In this document: piece by piece, positions 43,598 through 52,567 of the stretch
Position numbering within the stretch: position 1 is the stretch's first letter
Layout: every line of letters begins with the position of its first letter
From: Xanthomonas sp. AM6
GTDB lineage: Bacteria; Pseudomonadota; Gammaproteobacteria; Xanthomonadales; Xanthomonadaceae
Direction: 5' to 3'
NCBI RefSeq assembly: GCF_025665335.1
Contig: NZ_CP106869.1
Span: 1,390,501 to 1,454,500, forward strand
Length of the DNA: 64,000 nt
Program-made: the position numbers and the translations under genes
The notes under the pieces: generated by a model
What the model was told of the DNA's origin: nothing
The model's input: only the letters and a program-made list of their open reading frames with translations
Database searches by the model: none

Positions 43598-46081
43598 TCA
43601 GCGCGCGGCGGCGGGGGGCGCCTGCGCGGTGGTTTCGATCAGATGGACGGCGCCGATGGCGTAGTACGGACCGTCGATGCGGGCGGTGGAGCGCAGGCAC
43701 AGGTCGTGCGTGCCGGTCTGCTTGGGCAGCGGCGCTTCCAGCGAGAACTGCTCGCCCAGCGCCTTGCCGCCCGGAAGCGGGATGCGCGCCAGCAGCTTGC
43801 CCTTGCAGTCGCCCAGGCGCACTTCCAGCTCGCCGTGCGCGGTCTTGGCCGGGTAGCGCTTGACCTTGACCTGGTCGTGCGCCAGCCCGTAGTTGCGCGC
43901 CAGCCGCGCCGCGTCGATGCGGATGCTGCCGACGCCGTCCAGGCGCGCGTCGGCATAGCGCCAGCAGCTGCTGAACAGGTCGACGTTGAACACCGGCGTG
44001 TCCTTGCCCGGCAGGTCCGGCAGCAGCGGCACGCGCAGGCCCAGGCTGCCGTCGGCGCAGGAACTCAGGCCCTGGGTGTCGCGGCTGAGCAGGCCGGCGC
44101 GGTCGAGGATGCGGGTGCGCGGGGCGGCCAGCATGGTGCCGTCGTCGGCGAAGGTGGCCACGCGCACCGTGGCCGGCAGCGCGACCTCGAACGGCGCCGC
44201 GTAGCGCGGCGAATCGGCCTTGGGTTCGCTGCCGTCGGTGGTGTAGCGGAAGCTGCCGAACCTGGCCTGGTTGCCGAGCGCAATCGTGGCCTTGCCGCTG
44301 TCCAGCGCCGCGTTGTCGCCGCCCTGGATGGCGATGTCCGGCGCGAACGCGCCGTCGCCGTAGTCGATGCCGAGCGCGCGGTAGCGGTTGAGCTGCGCCG
44401 GCAGGCGCTGCAGGAAGCCGTCCCAGCTGCGCACCGCCATCGGCGACCACGCCGCCTCGGCCAGCGCGCCCAGGCGCGGGAACAGCGCATGGTCGATGTG
44501 CCAGGCCGAGGGAATGTACTCGGCCCACAGCGCGGCCTGCGCGCCGAGCACGTGCTTGGCTTCCTCGGCGCTGAGCGCGGCCGGCACCGGATCGAACTCG
44601 TAGACCTTCTGCAGCGGCAGCACCGCCAGGCGGCCGTTGGGCTCGTCGCTGCGCGCGCTCTGCAGGTTGTCCAGGTACAGCCAGCCGGCCGGCACCAGCA
44701 CCACGTCGTGGCCCTGCTTGGCCGCGGTCACCGCGCCGTCGACGCCGCGCCAGGACATCACCGAGGCGCTCGCCGGCAAGCCGCCTTCCAGGATCTCGTC
44801 CCAGCCGATCAGGCGCCGGTCGTGCTTGCTCAGGTAGTCGGACAGCTGCTGGTTGAACCAGCCCTGCATCGCGTGCGCGTCCTTGACCCCGAGCTTGCGC
44901 ATCTGCGCGCGCACCGCCGGCGACCGCTCCCACTGGTCCTTGACCGCTTCATCGCCGCCGATGTGGATGTACTGCGACGGGAACAGCTGCAGCACTTCGT
45001 CGAGCACGCCCCGGATGAAGGTCAGGCTCTTCTCGTCGGTGTCGAACAGGTAGGGATTGACGCCCCAGTCCACCGACACCTTCGGCCGCTGCTTGGTCAC
45101 GCCGACCAGTTCCGGATACGCCGCCACCGCCGCCTGCGCATGCCCGGGCATGTCCAGTTCCGGCACGATGGTGATGTGCCGCGCGGCGGCGTAGGCCACC
45201 AGGTCGCGGATCTGGTCCTGGGTGTAGAAGCCGCCGTAGCGGTCGGGCACGCCCTGCGTGCCGGCGCCGGGCGGGATGCGCCAGGCGCCGATCTCGGTGA
45301 GCTTGGGATAGCGCTTGATCTCGATGCGCCAGCCCTGGTCGTCGGTCAGGTGCAGGTGCAGCACGTTGAGCTTGTGCTCGGCCATCGCATCGATGACGTG
45401 CTTGACCGTGTCCGGGCCGTGGAAGTGGCGGGCCACGTCGAGCAGCAGGCCGCGCCAGCCGAAGCGCGGCCAGTCGCGGATCTTGACCTCCGGCACCTCC
45501 ACTTCGCCCTTGCCGGCGTCGGGAGTGAGCAGCTGCCAGGCGCTCATCGCGCCGTAGAACAGGCCGCGCTCGTCGCGCGCCTGGATCAGCATGGTGTTGC
45601 CGTCCACGTCCAGCGCGTAGCCTTCCGGCGCATCCACCCCGGTGTTGGGGTTCATCTGCAGGCGGATGCTGCCGTTCGGCGGAATGGTCTCCGCGCGCAC
45701 CTCCAGCGCCAGGCCGCGGGTGCGTTCCAGCAGCGCGGCCAGTTGCCGGGCCACGCGCATGGCCGCCTCGTCGTCGGTCGGCACCGACAGCGTGCTGCCG
45801 GTGCCGATGGTCAGCGTGGCGTCGCCGCGCTTGACCTGCGCCGGCGCCGGGAGCAGCGGCAACGGCGCGGTGTTGGCCGGCTTCGGCGCGGCCGGTGCCG
45901 GCGCCGCGGCGGGCTTGGCGGTCTGCGCCGGAGCGGGGGCGTCGCGGCCGCAACCGCTCAGCAGCGCAGCGCATGCGAACAGGGCAAGCCCCAGCCACGT
46001 GGTACGGGAGGCCGCCGCGACGCCTGCCGGGGCGGTCGTCGGGCGGTGTGGCGTGCGCGGGGGTGCACCTGCTGCAGTCAT
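43598..46081 (-). CDS. nixG: GH20 beta-hexosaminidase NixG (lipoprotein)
   Basis: This 827-residue GH20 enzyme removes terminal beta-linked GlcNAc. The N-terminus has a lipobox LLSGCGRD with Cys44, so it is probably anchored to a membrane, followed by a Pro/Ala linker. A GH20b-like domain (residues about 75-170) precedes the barrel. The catalytic pair is Asp377-Glu378 in HIGGDEAVKDQW. HLTDDQGWRIEIK and VPELDMPGHAQA are further family motifs. A C-terminal chitobiase-like domain carries DGSEPKADSPRY and a jelly-roll module. It is followed closely by nixH. Confidence 0.92.
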   Translation of the reverse strand: MTAAGAPPRTPHRPTTAPAGVAAASRTTWLGLALFACAALLSGCGRDAPAPAQTAKPAAAPAPAAPKPANTAPLPLLPAPAQVKRGDATLTIGTGSTLSVPTDDEAAMRVARQLAALLERTRGLALEVRAETIPPNGSIRLQMNPNTGVDAPEGYALDVDGNTMLIQARDERGLFYGAMSAWQLLTPDAGKGEVEVPEVKIRDWPRFGWRGLLLDVARHFHGPDTVKHVIDAMAEHKLNVLHLHLTDDQGWRIEIKRYPKLTEIGAWRIPPGAGTQGVPDRYGGFYTQDQIRDLVAYAAARHITIVPELDMPGHAQAAVAAYPELVGVTKQRPKVSVDWGVNPYLFDTDEKSLTFIRGVLDEVLQLFPSQYIHIGGDEAVKDQWERSPAVRAQMRKLGVKDAHAMQGWFNQQLSDYLSKHDRRLIGWDEILEGGLPASASVMSWRGVDGAVTAAKQGHDVVLVPAGWLYLDNLQSARSDEPNGRLAVLPLQKVYEFDPVPAALSAEEAKHVLGAQAALWAEYIPSAWHIDHALFPRLGALAEAAWSPMAVRSWDGFLQRLPAQLNRYRALGIDYGDGAFAPDIAIQGGDNAALDSGKATIALGNQARFGSFRYTTDGSEPKADSPRYAAPFEVALPATVRVATFADDGTMLAAPRTRILDRAGLLSRDTQGLSSCADGSLGLRVPLLPDLPGKDTPVFNVDLFSSCWRYADARLDGVGSIRIDAARLARNYGLAHDQVKVKRYPAKTAHGELEVRLGDCKGKLLARIPLPGGKALGEQFSLEAPLPKQTGTHDLCLRSTARIDGPYYAIGAVHLIETTAQAPPAAAR

Positions 46082-46120
46082 GCGGTCTATCTCGTTCCGT
46101 GGGGCCTCTATCGTAGTGGA

Positions 46121-47176
46121 TCAGCGTGAGGCGGTCGGCAGCTCGTCCCACACCTTCGGGTCCTCGGCGCCCAGCACCCAGCAGCTGAAGCCTTCCAGGC
46201 CGTAGTCCTTCACCAGGTCGTAGCGCGCCTTGAAGCTGCGCGCATCCGGGCGGAACACCCACTCGCGCATGTCATCGCGGTAGAAATAGAACCACGACTC
46301 CTGCTCGACCGGATCCCACTGCACGGTGGCGTTCTGCTCGATCGCCAGCGGGAAGGATTCGTCGGCGTCGATGTAGGTCGCCGAGATGTTCGACGCTTCG
46401 GTGCCGTCTTCCTTCACCGGGTTGCCGGTGTACCAGCGGTAGCCGTAGGTGGCGATGCCCAGCGACAGCTTCTCCTTCGGCACCTGGGTCAGCGCGTAGT
46501 CCAGGTGCTTCTTCATCCATACCATGCCGTCGACCGGGCCCGGCGTGGTCCAGCGGGTGTGTTGGTCGTAGGTCATCAGGCTGACCAGGTCCACCGCCTG
46601 GCCCAGCGCCTTCAGGTCGTAGGCGCCGCGCCAGTATTCCCACATCCACTTGGAGAACTGCCCGCCCTCGCCATAGCCCGGCGCGTTGGGCACCACCGCC
46701 ACCGACATCTTGAAGCCGGCCTTGTGCAACGCGTCGGCGGTCTGCTTGACCATCAGCGTGTAGGCGTCGCGGTCGGTCCAGGCGATGTTCTCGAAATCGA
46801 ACTGGAAGCCGTAGTAGCCGTGCTTTTTGCCGTGGATCAGCAGCGAGGCGATCATGCGCTTCTTCGCGTCCTCGTCGTGCATCAGCTTGTGGAAGCCGTC
46901 ACGGCCGGTGGTCATCGACAGGATCGGCATCACCCGCAGCTTCTTGCGCTTGGCGATGTCGTAGATGTAGGCGTTGGGGGTGCCGTTGACCAGGCCGTTC
47001 TGGTCCACGCCGTACCAGGTCGGCACCACCACGTCGATCTTGTCGACGTTGGCCAGGAACGAGTTGGTCGATTTCTGCGTGCTCATCAGATAGAACAGCG
47101 CGGTCGGGTTCTTGGCCATGGCTGGGGTGCAGACCATGGCCAGGGCAAGCAGCAGCCCTGCGAATCGCTTCATCAT
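46121..47176 (-). CDS. nixF: GH18 endo-beta-N-acetylglucosaminidase-like NixF
   Basis: This 351-residue exported GH18 protein has a signal peptide (FAGLLLALAMVCTPAMA). The catalytic strand motif is GFQFDFENIAW with Asp127 and Glu129. VVVPTWYGVD near residue 50 and SLMTYDQHTRW later are typical of the branch with glycan-cleaving members. In N-glycan clusters such proteins cut between the two core GlcNAc residues. A chitinase activity cannot be excluded from sequence. It starts 13 bases after nixE ends, so the two are co-transcribed. Confidence 0.9.
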   Translation of the reverse strand: MMKRFAGLLLALAMVCTPAMAKNPTALFYLMSTQKSTNSFLANVDKIDVVVPTWYGVDQNGLVNGTPNAYIYDIAKRKKLRVMPILSMTTGRDGFHKLMHDEDAKKRMIASLLIHGKKHGYYGFQFDFENIAWTDRDAYTLMVKQTADALHKAGFKMSVAVVPNAPGYGEGGQFSKWMWEYWRGAYDLKALGQAVDLVSLMTYDQHTRWTTPGPVDGMVWMKKHLDYALTQVPKEKLSLGIATYGYRWYTGNPVKEDGTEASNISATYIDADESFPLAIEQNATVQWDPVEQESWFYFYRDDMREWVFRPDARSFKARYDLVKDYGLEGFSCWVLGAEDPKVWDELPTASR

Positions 47177-47189
47177 CGGGGGATATCCG

Positions 47190-48878
47190 TTAGCGGGTGG
47201 GGGAGGGCAGGTCGATGCGGAATACGTAGGCGTGTTCGCCGGCGGGCTTGGCCGGCAGGGTCAGGTGCAGGCCGTCGGCGCGCTGTTCGAACGGCACTTT
47301 CCTGCCGGTGGCCAGCAGGGTCACGCCGCGCACGCCGTCCTCGGGCGTGAGCGAGCGGATCACCGCCTTGCCGCCGGCCGGCCAGCCCAGCTCGATCGCG
47401 TACAGCGCGCCGTGGCCGGTGGTGAAGCGGAAGTCCTCGGCGGTGTAGGGCTTGGTCTTGGTGTCCTGGAAGGTGCCGCCGACCACTTCGGTCGGACCTT
47501 CGCCGTAGGTGCGCCACGGCTGGCTGTCGTAGATCGCCTCGCCGTTGGTCTTGAGCCACTTGCCGATCGACAGCAGGATGTCGCGCTCGGTGTCGGGGAT
47601 CGAGCCGTCGGCGCGCGGGCCGATGTTGAGCATGAGGTTGCCGTTCTTGCTGACCACGTCCACCAGCATGTGCACGATGAAGGTCGGGGTCTTGTAGGTG
47701 TCGTTCTCCACGTAGCCCCACGAGGCGTTGCTGACCGAGGTGTCGGTCTGCCAGTGGGTGGGGTGGATGCCGGTGAGCTGGCCACGCTCGATGTCCAGCG
47801 TGCCCGCGCCGTCCGGGAACGCGCCGAGCTTGTAGTTCACCACCACCCCGTCGCCGCGCGCGGCGCCATGGTTGTAGTAGTACGCCAGCATGGTCGGCAG
47901 GGTGCTGCGGAAGGTGGGGTGGGCGATCCACCAGTCGAAATAGATCAGTTCCGGGTCGTAGCGGTCGACCAGCTCGGTGGTGCGCGCCAGCCAGTCGTCC
48001 AGCCAGGCCTGCGACACCGGCGTCCAGTCGTTGGCGACGTCGGCGTCGTCCTTGCCGCGCAGCCGGATCTGCGCCGGGCCGTACAGGCCGGCGTAGCGCG
48101 GATCGTTGACGTCGGACTCGAACGTGCGGCCGCCGTCGAAGAACCAGTTGTGCTCGGCGCGGTGCGAGGACAGGCCGAAATGCAGGCCTTCGGCGCGGAT
48201 CGCCTTGGACAGCTCGCCGATCACGTCGCGCTTGGGGCCCATCTTGGCCGCGGTCCATTCCGACAGCCGCGAGTCGTACATCGCGAAGCCGTCGTGGTGT
48301 TCGGCCACCGGCACCACGTAGCGCGCGCCGGCATCGCGGAACAGCCTAGCCCAGCCCTGCGGGTCGAACTTGGGCGCGGTGAACAGCGGGATCAGGTCCT
48401 TGTAGCCGAACGTGGCTTGCGGGCCGTATTTCTCGCGGTGGTGCGCGTAGTCCTTGCTCTCTTTGCTGTCGGGTTGGTACATGTTGCGCGAGTACCACTC
48501 GTTGCCGAAGGCCGGCACCGAGAACACGCCCCAGTGGATGAAGATGCCGAACTTGGCGTTGTCGTACCAGCCGGGCGATCGGTAGTTCTTCAGCGAGGCC
48601 CAATCCGGACGGAACGGTCCCTTGCGCGCGCCGGCGGCGGCTTCGCGGACCAGCCGCGCGCGCTCGGGCGCGTACGCGGCGGTGGCCTGCAGCCATTGCT
48701 GGTCGATCTGGTCGGGGCTGAGCGTGGCGGCGGTGGGCGCGGTCGGCGACGGCGCATCCGCGGCGTCGGCGGACACGGCCGCCAACGCGAGAATGAGGGA
48801 GAAACTGCTTGCCAGAGTCTTGCGTACAGCTCCGGCGTGGCGGGATCGGTCCGCGCGCAGGCGGGTCTCGGACGTCAT
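47190..48878 (-). CDS. nixE: GH29 alpha-L-fucosidase NixE
   Basis: This 562-residue GH29 enzyme is the first gene of the nix run. ATG 48878 was chosen because AGGAG lies 9 bases upstream; the frame is open further up. An atypically long leader (RKTLASSFSLILALAAVSADA) suggests export. The barrel signature GIFIHWGVFSVPAFGNEWYS occurs near residue 105, and EHHDGFAMYDS follows. The nucleophile is Asp315 in YFDWWIAHP. The likely role is removing core alpha-1,3-fucose of plant N-glycans. A terminator separates it from the TonB receptor upstream. Confidence 0.92.
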   Translation of the reverse strand: MTSETRLRADRSRHAGAVRKTLASSFSLILALAAVSADAADAPSPTAPTAATLSPDQIDQQWLQATAAYAPERARLVREAAAGARKGPFRPDWASLKNYRSPGWYDNAKFGIFIHWGVFSVPAFGNEWYSRNMYQPDSKESKDYAHHREKYGPQATFGYKDLIPLFTAPKFDPQGWARLFRDAGARYVVPVAEHHDGFAMYDSRLSEWTAAKMGPKRDVIGELSKAIRAEGLHFGLSSHRAEHNWFFDGGRTFESDVNDPRYAGLYGPAQIRLRGKDDADVANDWTPVSQAWLDDWLARTTELVDRYDPELIYFDWWIAHPTFRSTLPTMLAYYYNHGAARGDGVVVNYKLGAFPDGAGTLDIERGQLTGIHPTHWQTDTSVSNASWGYVENDTYKTPTFIVHMLVDVVSKNGNLMLNIGPRADGSIPDTERDILLSIGKWLKTNGEAIYDSQPWRTYGEGPTEVVGGTFQDTKTKPYTAEDFRFTTGHGALYAIELGWPAGGKAVIRSLTPEDGVRGVTLLATGRKVPFEQRADGLHLTLPAKPAGEHAYVFRIDLPSPTR

Positions 48879-49025
48879 GGAACTGCACTCCTGTGTCGAA
48901 GTCGGTCCCGGCGCATGGACGCGCCGGCCCGGGAATTGTAGGAGCGGCCCTGCGCGCCCGGACCGGTGGACGCGTGGCGCGCGCTGCGCTCCTGCATGTA
49001 GCGGTGTCGCGTGGATCGGACAGGC

Positions 49026-49065
49026 AAAAAAAGGGCGCGCCACCGTGGAGGGTCGGTGGCGCGCC
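49026..49065 (-). terminator. Rho-independent terminator after the TonB receptor
   Basis: On the minus strand an 11-bp perfect stem, GGCGCGCCACC and GGTGGCGCGCC, with a 10-base loop is followed by C and seven T residues. It lies 10 bases past the receptor stop and upstream of nixE. Confidence 0.9.
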
Positions 49066-49074
49066 AGTCCTACA

Positions 49075-51693
49075 TCAGAACTTGAAGTTCAGCTGCGCCT
49101 GGTAGCCGCGGCCGTTCTTGTACATGCCGATCGGCGCGTACTTGACCTCGTTGTACCAGTAGTAGGTGGAGTCGAGCAGGTTGGTGGCGCTGATGTTGAC
49201 GCTCATCCAGTCGTTGATCTCGTACGAGGCGGTCAGGTCGAGCTGCTTGTACTCGTCGGTGAAGACGTTCGAGTCCAGGCGGCCGATCTGGGTGAAGTAC
49301 TTGGAGCGGTAGCTGTAGTTCACCCGCACCATCCACGGACCGTTTTCCCAGTAGGGGATCACGTTGTAGGTGTTGCGCGACAGGTACGGCAGGTTCAGGC
49401 CGTCCTCGGAGCTGGACTCGGCATAGGTGTAGTTCGCCTGCAGGCCGAAGCCGTAGCCGAACGCCTGCTGGTAGTTCAGCGACGCGCCCTTGACCTTGGC
49501 GCCGGTGGCGTTGACCGGACGGGTCACGCTATACGGCTGGTTGACGATGCCGTTGGTCGGGTCGCTGAGGATCTCGGTGGTCGTGGTGCTGACGATGTAG
49601 GAACCGATGTCGCGGTAGAACAGTTCCGCCGACAGCATGCTGGACGGGGCGAAATACCATTCGGCGGCCAGGTCGTAGTTGGTCGACTCGTACGGCTTCA
49701 GGTCCGGGTTGCCGCCGCTGGCGGTCAGGTCGCCGCTGGTGCTGTTGAGCGAGAACGAACCGGCCAGGTCGCCGTAACGCGGACGCGCGATCACCTTCGC
49801 CGCCGAGAAGCGCAGCACCTTGGTGTCGTCCAGGTCATAGGCGATGTTGAAGCTCGGCAGCGGCTTCTTGTATTCGTTGCTGACCTGCTGGAACGAGTAG
49901 GTGGTGCCGCCATCGCTGGTCTGGTAGTACTGCGACTTGTCCTTGGTGTCGGCGTAGCGCAGGCCCACGTTGCCGCGGAACTTGCCGGCCTCGAAGTTCA
50001 TCTGCGCGTACAGGTCACTGGTGATTTCCTTGACGTCGTAGATCTGGCCGAACTTGGGCGTCAGCGCGGGCTGCGGCAGACCCTTCAGGTAGTCCAGCAC
50101 CGAGTTGAGGTTGGCGGTCGGCCAGGTGACCAGGTCGCCGCTGGCGCCCAGGCCGTCGTACAGGCCGCCCGGCGTGGTGCCCGGGCTGAAATCGGTGAGC
50201 AGCACGTCCTGGTTGGCGAAGATCGCATTGCCGCGCGAGTTCTGGCCGTTGTTGTGGTTGATGTACTTGTAGCCCACCAGCACCTTGTTGAACGGGCCCC
50301 ATTCCAGATCGCGGGCCGCATCGAACTGGAAGTACTTTTCCTTGTCCTCGGTGGTGGTGTACTCGACGCCGCCGGCCTGCTGGCCGGACGCCAGGCCCCA
50401 GTTGGAGGCGCTGTTGTTGTCGTAGGTGACGCCGGTGTGCGAGCCGTCGTAGTTGAAGTTGTAGCCGCCGTCCTGCAGCAGGAACTTCATCAGGTATTCC
50501 GGATTCTTGCCGCCGGTCGCCTTGGTGGTGCCGACCTGGGTGGTGAACACCCAGTTGTCGCCGTACCAGTCGTGGCGCAGGTTCACGCTCTTGGTGGTGA
50601 CCTCGCTCTCGCGATAGTTGGTGTCGAGCTGGGCGTACGGCTGGCCGGCGGCGCCATCGGTGACGGTGCCGGAGGTGATGTAGCCGTTCTGGACGTTGGC
50701 GCTGGTCACCTTCTGCAGATCGCTGTTGCACGCCGGACAGACGTAGCGCGATTCGCTGAAGTTGTTGTACTTGCCCTTGATGTAGATGCCGGTCAGGTTG
50801 AACTCGTTCTGCTCGTTCGGCTTCCACTGCAGCGCGCCCTGCAGGCCGTTGCGCTCGCGGGTCTGCTGGAAGTAGGCGCTGTTGATGCCGGCCGGAACCT
50901 TGGCAGTAGCAACGTTACCTCCGTCGCCCGAAATGGCAGCGGTGGCGGGGATACCGGCGCCGGTGGTGTAGCCGAAGAACTCGATGCCGGCGCGCGCGAT
51001 GTCCTGCTTGTCGTGGGTGGCGGAGATCAGCGCGCCGAAGGTCTCGTCGTCGTTCTTCCAGCTCCACAGCGCCGAGCCGCGCGGATTGCCTTCTTCCGAA
51101 CGGTCGTTGTAGTTGTAGCCGACCGAGCCGCGGATGGTGTTCTTCGGCAGGTCCAGCGGCTTGCGGGTGTGCACGATCACGGTGCCGCCGATTGAGCCTT
51201 CGTCGATGCGGGCTTCCGGGGTCTTGTAGACCTCCATCAGGCCGATGATTTCCGGCGACAGCAGGGTGTAGTTGAAGGTGCGGCCGCTGGTGTCGGACGG
51301 GTTGCCGCCCCAGTCGCCCGAAGCGATGGTCTGGCCGTTGAGCAGCACGCGGTTCAGCGCCGGGTCGGTGCCGTTGATGCTGACCTTCTCGCCTTCGCCG
51401 AACTGGCGGTCCACGCTGATGCCGGGCAGATGCGCCAGCGACTCGGCGGCGTTGGTGTCCGGGAACTTGCCGATGTCCTCGGCGCTGATCGCGTCGACGA
51501 TGGAGTTGGCCGAGCGCTTGACTGCCTGGCTCTTCTCCAGCGAGGCGCGGTAGCCGGTGACGGTGATCGTGTCCAGTTCCTGGACGTTCTTCGACTCTGC
51601 GCCGGAAGCGGGTGCTTCCTGCGCCATTGCATTACCGGACAGGTACAGCGCGGCCATGATGCTGATGGCTAACGTAGTGGTGCGGCTATTCAT
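49075..51693 (-). CDS. TonB-dependent receptor
   Basis: This 872-residue outer-membrane receptor has a signal peptide (LAISIMAALYLSGNAMA). The TonB-box/plug start is at DTITVTGYRASLEKS, with plug motifs GKFPDTNAAESLAHLPG and RVLLNGQTIASGDWGG. A 22-strand barrel follows, with typical aromatic-rich strands and a terminal Phe (LNFKF). It belongs to the Xanthomonas carbohydrate-utilisation receptor type. It is paralogous to the receptor at 53878-56496 and has the same length. It probably imports N-glycan oligosaccharides. A NagR-like palindrome lies about 425 bases upstream. Confidence 0.92.
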   Translation of the reverse strand: MNSRTTTLAISIMAALYLSGNAMAQEAPASGAESKNVQELDTITVTGYRASLEKSQAVKRSANSIVDAISAEDIGKFPDTNAAESLAHLPGISVDRQFGEGEKVSINGTDPALNRVLLNGQTIASGDWGGNPSDTSGRTFNYTLLSPEIIGLMEVYKTPEARIDEGSIGGTVIVHTRKPLDLPKNTIRGSVGYNYNDRSEEGNPRGSALWSWKNDDETFGALISATHDKQDIARAGIEFFGYTTGAGIPATAAISGDGGNVATAKVPAGINSAYFQQTRERNGLQGALQWKPNEQNEFNLTGIYIKGKYNNFSESRYVCPACNSDLQKVTSANVQNGYITSGTVTDGAAGQPYAQLDTNYRESEVTTKSVNLRHDWYGDNWVFTTQVGTTKATGGKNPEYLMKFLLQDGGYNFNYDGSHTGVTYDNNSASNWGLASGQQAGGVEYTTTEDKEKYFQFDAARDLEWGPFNKVLVGYKYINHNNGQNSRGNAIFANQDVLLTDFSPGTTPGGLYDGLGASGDLVTWPTANLNSVLDYLKGLPQPALTPKFGQIYDVKEITSDLYAQMNFEAGKFRGNVGLRYADTKDKSQYYQTSDGGTTYSFQQVSNEYKKPLPSFNIAYDLDDTKVLRFSAAKVIARPRYGDLAGSFSLNSTSGDLTASGGNPDLKPYESTNYDLAAEWYFAPSSMLSAELFYRDIGSYIVSTTTTEILSDPTNGIVNQPYSVTRPVNATGAKVKGASLNYQQAFGYGFGLQANYTYAESSSEDGLNLPYLSRNTYNVIPYWENGPWMVRVNYSYRSKYFTQIGRLDSNVFTDEYKQLDLTASYEINDWMSVNISATNLLDSTYYWYNEVKYAPIGMYKNGRGYQAQLNFKF

Positions 51694-52117
51694 TGGCTAA
51701 ACCTCTGGGTTGGTACATGGGCATGAGGTGCCAACCGGTGTTCCGGCGTGCTGGCCGCTGCCCGGCCTGTATGGCGCGTCCCCTTGCGGTGGCTGCGCGT
51801 GTCGCGTTCGGTGCGCGTCGTCCGGTCGCTGACGCGGAAGTAGCCGGCCGGCGGCACCGAAGCGCCGGTCCTTCCTTTGTTTCCTGGTGCAAAACCAAAT
51901 ACAGCAAGCAGTGCATGTCCTGATATTCCGTGCTCGCCGGACGTCCCGGCGGGCAGTGGCGCAAGCGATCCGCTTTCCATCGCGGGCGCGCGCCGTAGGA
52001 CGGCTCCGGTACGCGCTTGCCATGACGCTGGAACTGCAGTCGGTGCTGGTTCCAGGCCCTGAACGTGCCATGTCTCGAAGCTGTAAAAATTTGTGTGATT
52101 CGAGTCTGTAATAGCGC

Positions 52118-52131
52118 TGACAGCGTTGTCA
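52118..52131. promoter_or_regulatory. NagR-type operator 1
   Basis: TGACAGCGTTGTCA is a near-perfect palindrome matching the TGACARCGYTGTCA box of the LacI-family repressor NagR of Xanthomonas GlcNAc utilisation. On the minus strand the flank supplies TTGACA. Confidence 0.65.
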
Positions 52132-52482
52132 ACACATGCTTCACGGAATCTTGACAAATCTCGGTGCGATTGCCGCCAAGTGCACCGCAATGGCGTGGGA
52201 GAAGGCGCCAGTGCTGGACGTAGGTATTTGTCTACGAAGGAAATTATGCCGCGGGCAGAATTGAGGGGTGCATTTGCTGCCGCATCTGCGGTGTCCCGCC
52301 CATTGTGGTCGGCAGCACACTTTTTTCGTAATTTTGTGCATTGCGGCGAACTTTTTGCGACAACTGTTCACTGGTGGACAGCCCTGCATGGCATGGGTGT
52401 GACCCGTTCGGACAGGACAACGACCACGCCACGATGGCGATGGTGAAGGAGCGAGGAAGGGCGAGACTGGACGACATTCACC

Positions 52483-52498
52483 TTGACAACGTTGTCAA
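52483..52498. promoter_or_regulatory. NagR-type operator 2
   Basis: TTGACAACGTTGTCAA is a perfect 16-bp palindrome lying 69 bases upstream of the glucokinase start. It is a textbook LacI-family operator. Confidence 0.75.
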
Positions 52499-52567
52499 AG
52501 TGGTCCGAAACTCGATCGATCAACAGGCCAGTTGGCGTGCGCCCCATCGGGCGCAACGGGAGAATAC

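Larger units (their letters stand above)
51694..52567. other. Divergent control region between receptor and kinase
   Basis: This region of 874 bases has no gene. It holds two LacI/NagR-type palindromes (listed separately). The receptor would have a leader of about 400 bases if it starts near the first box. It is AT-rich for the window between about 52080 and 52500. Confidence 0.6.

Noticed and set aside
40588..43863. Plus-strand open frame of 1,091 codons
   Set aside because: It lies antisense to the nixI/nixH region, and its translation is low-complexity His/Val/Ala/Arg.
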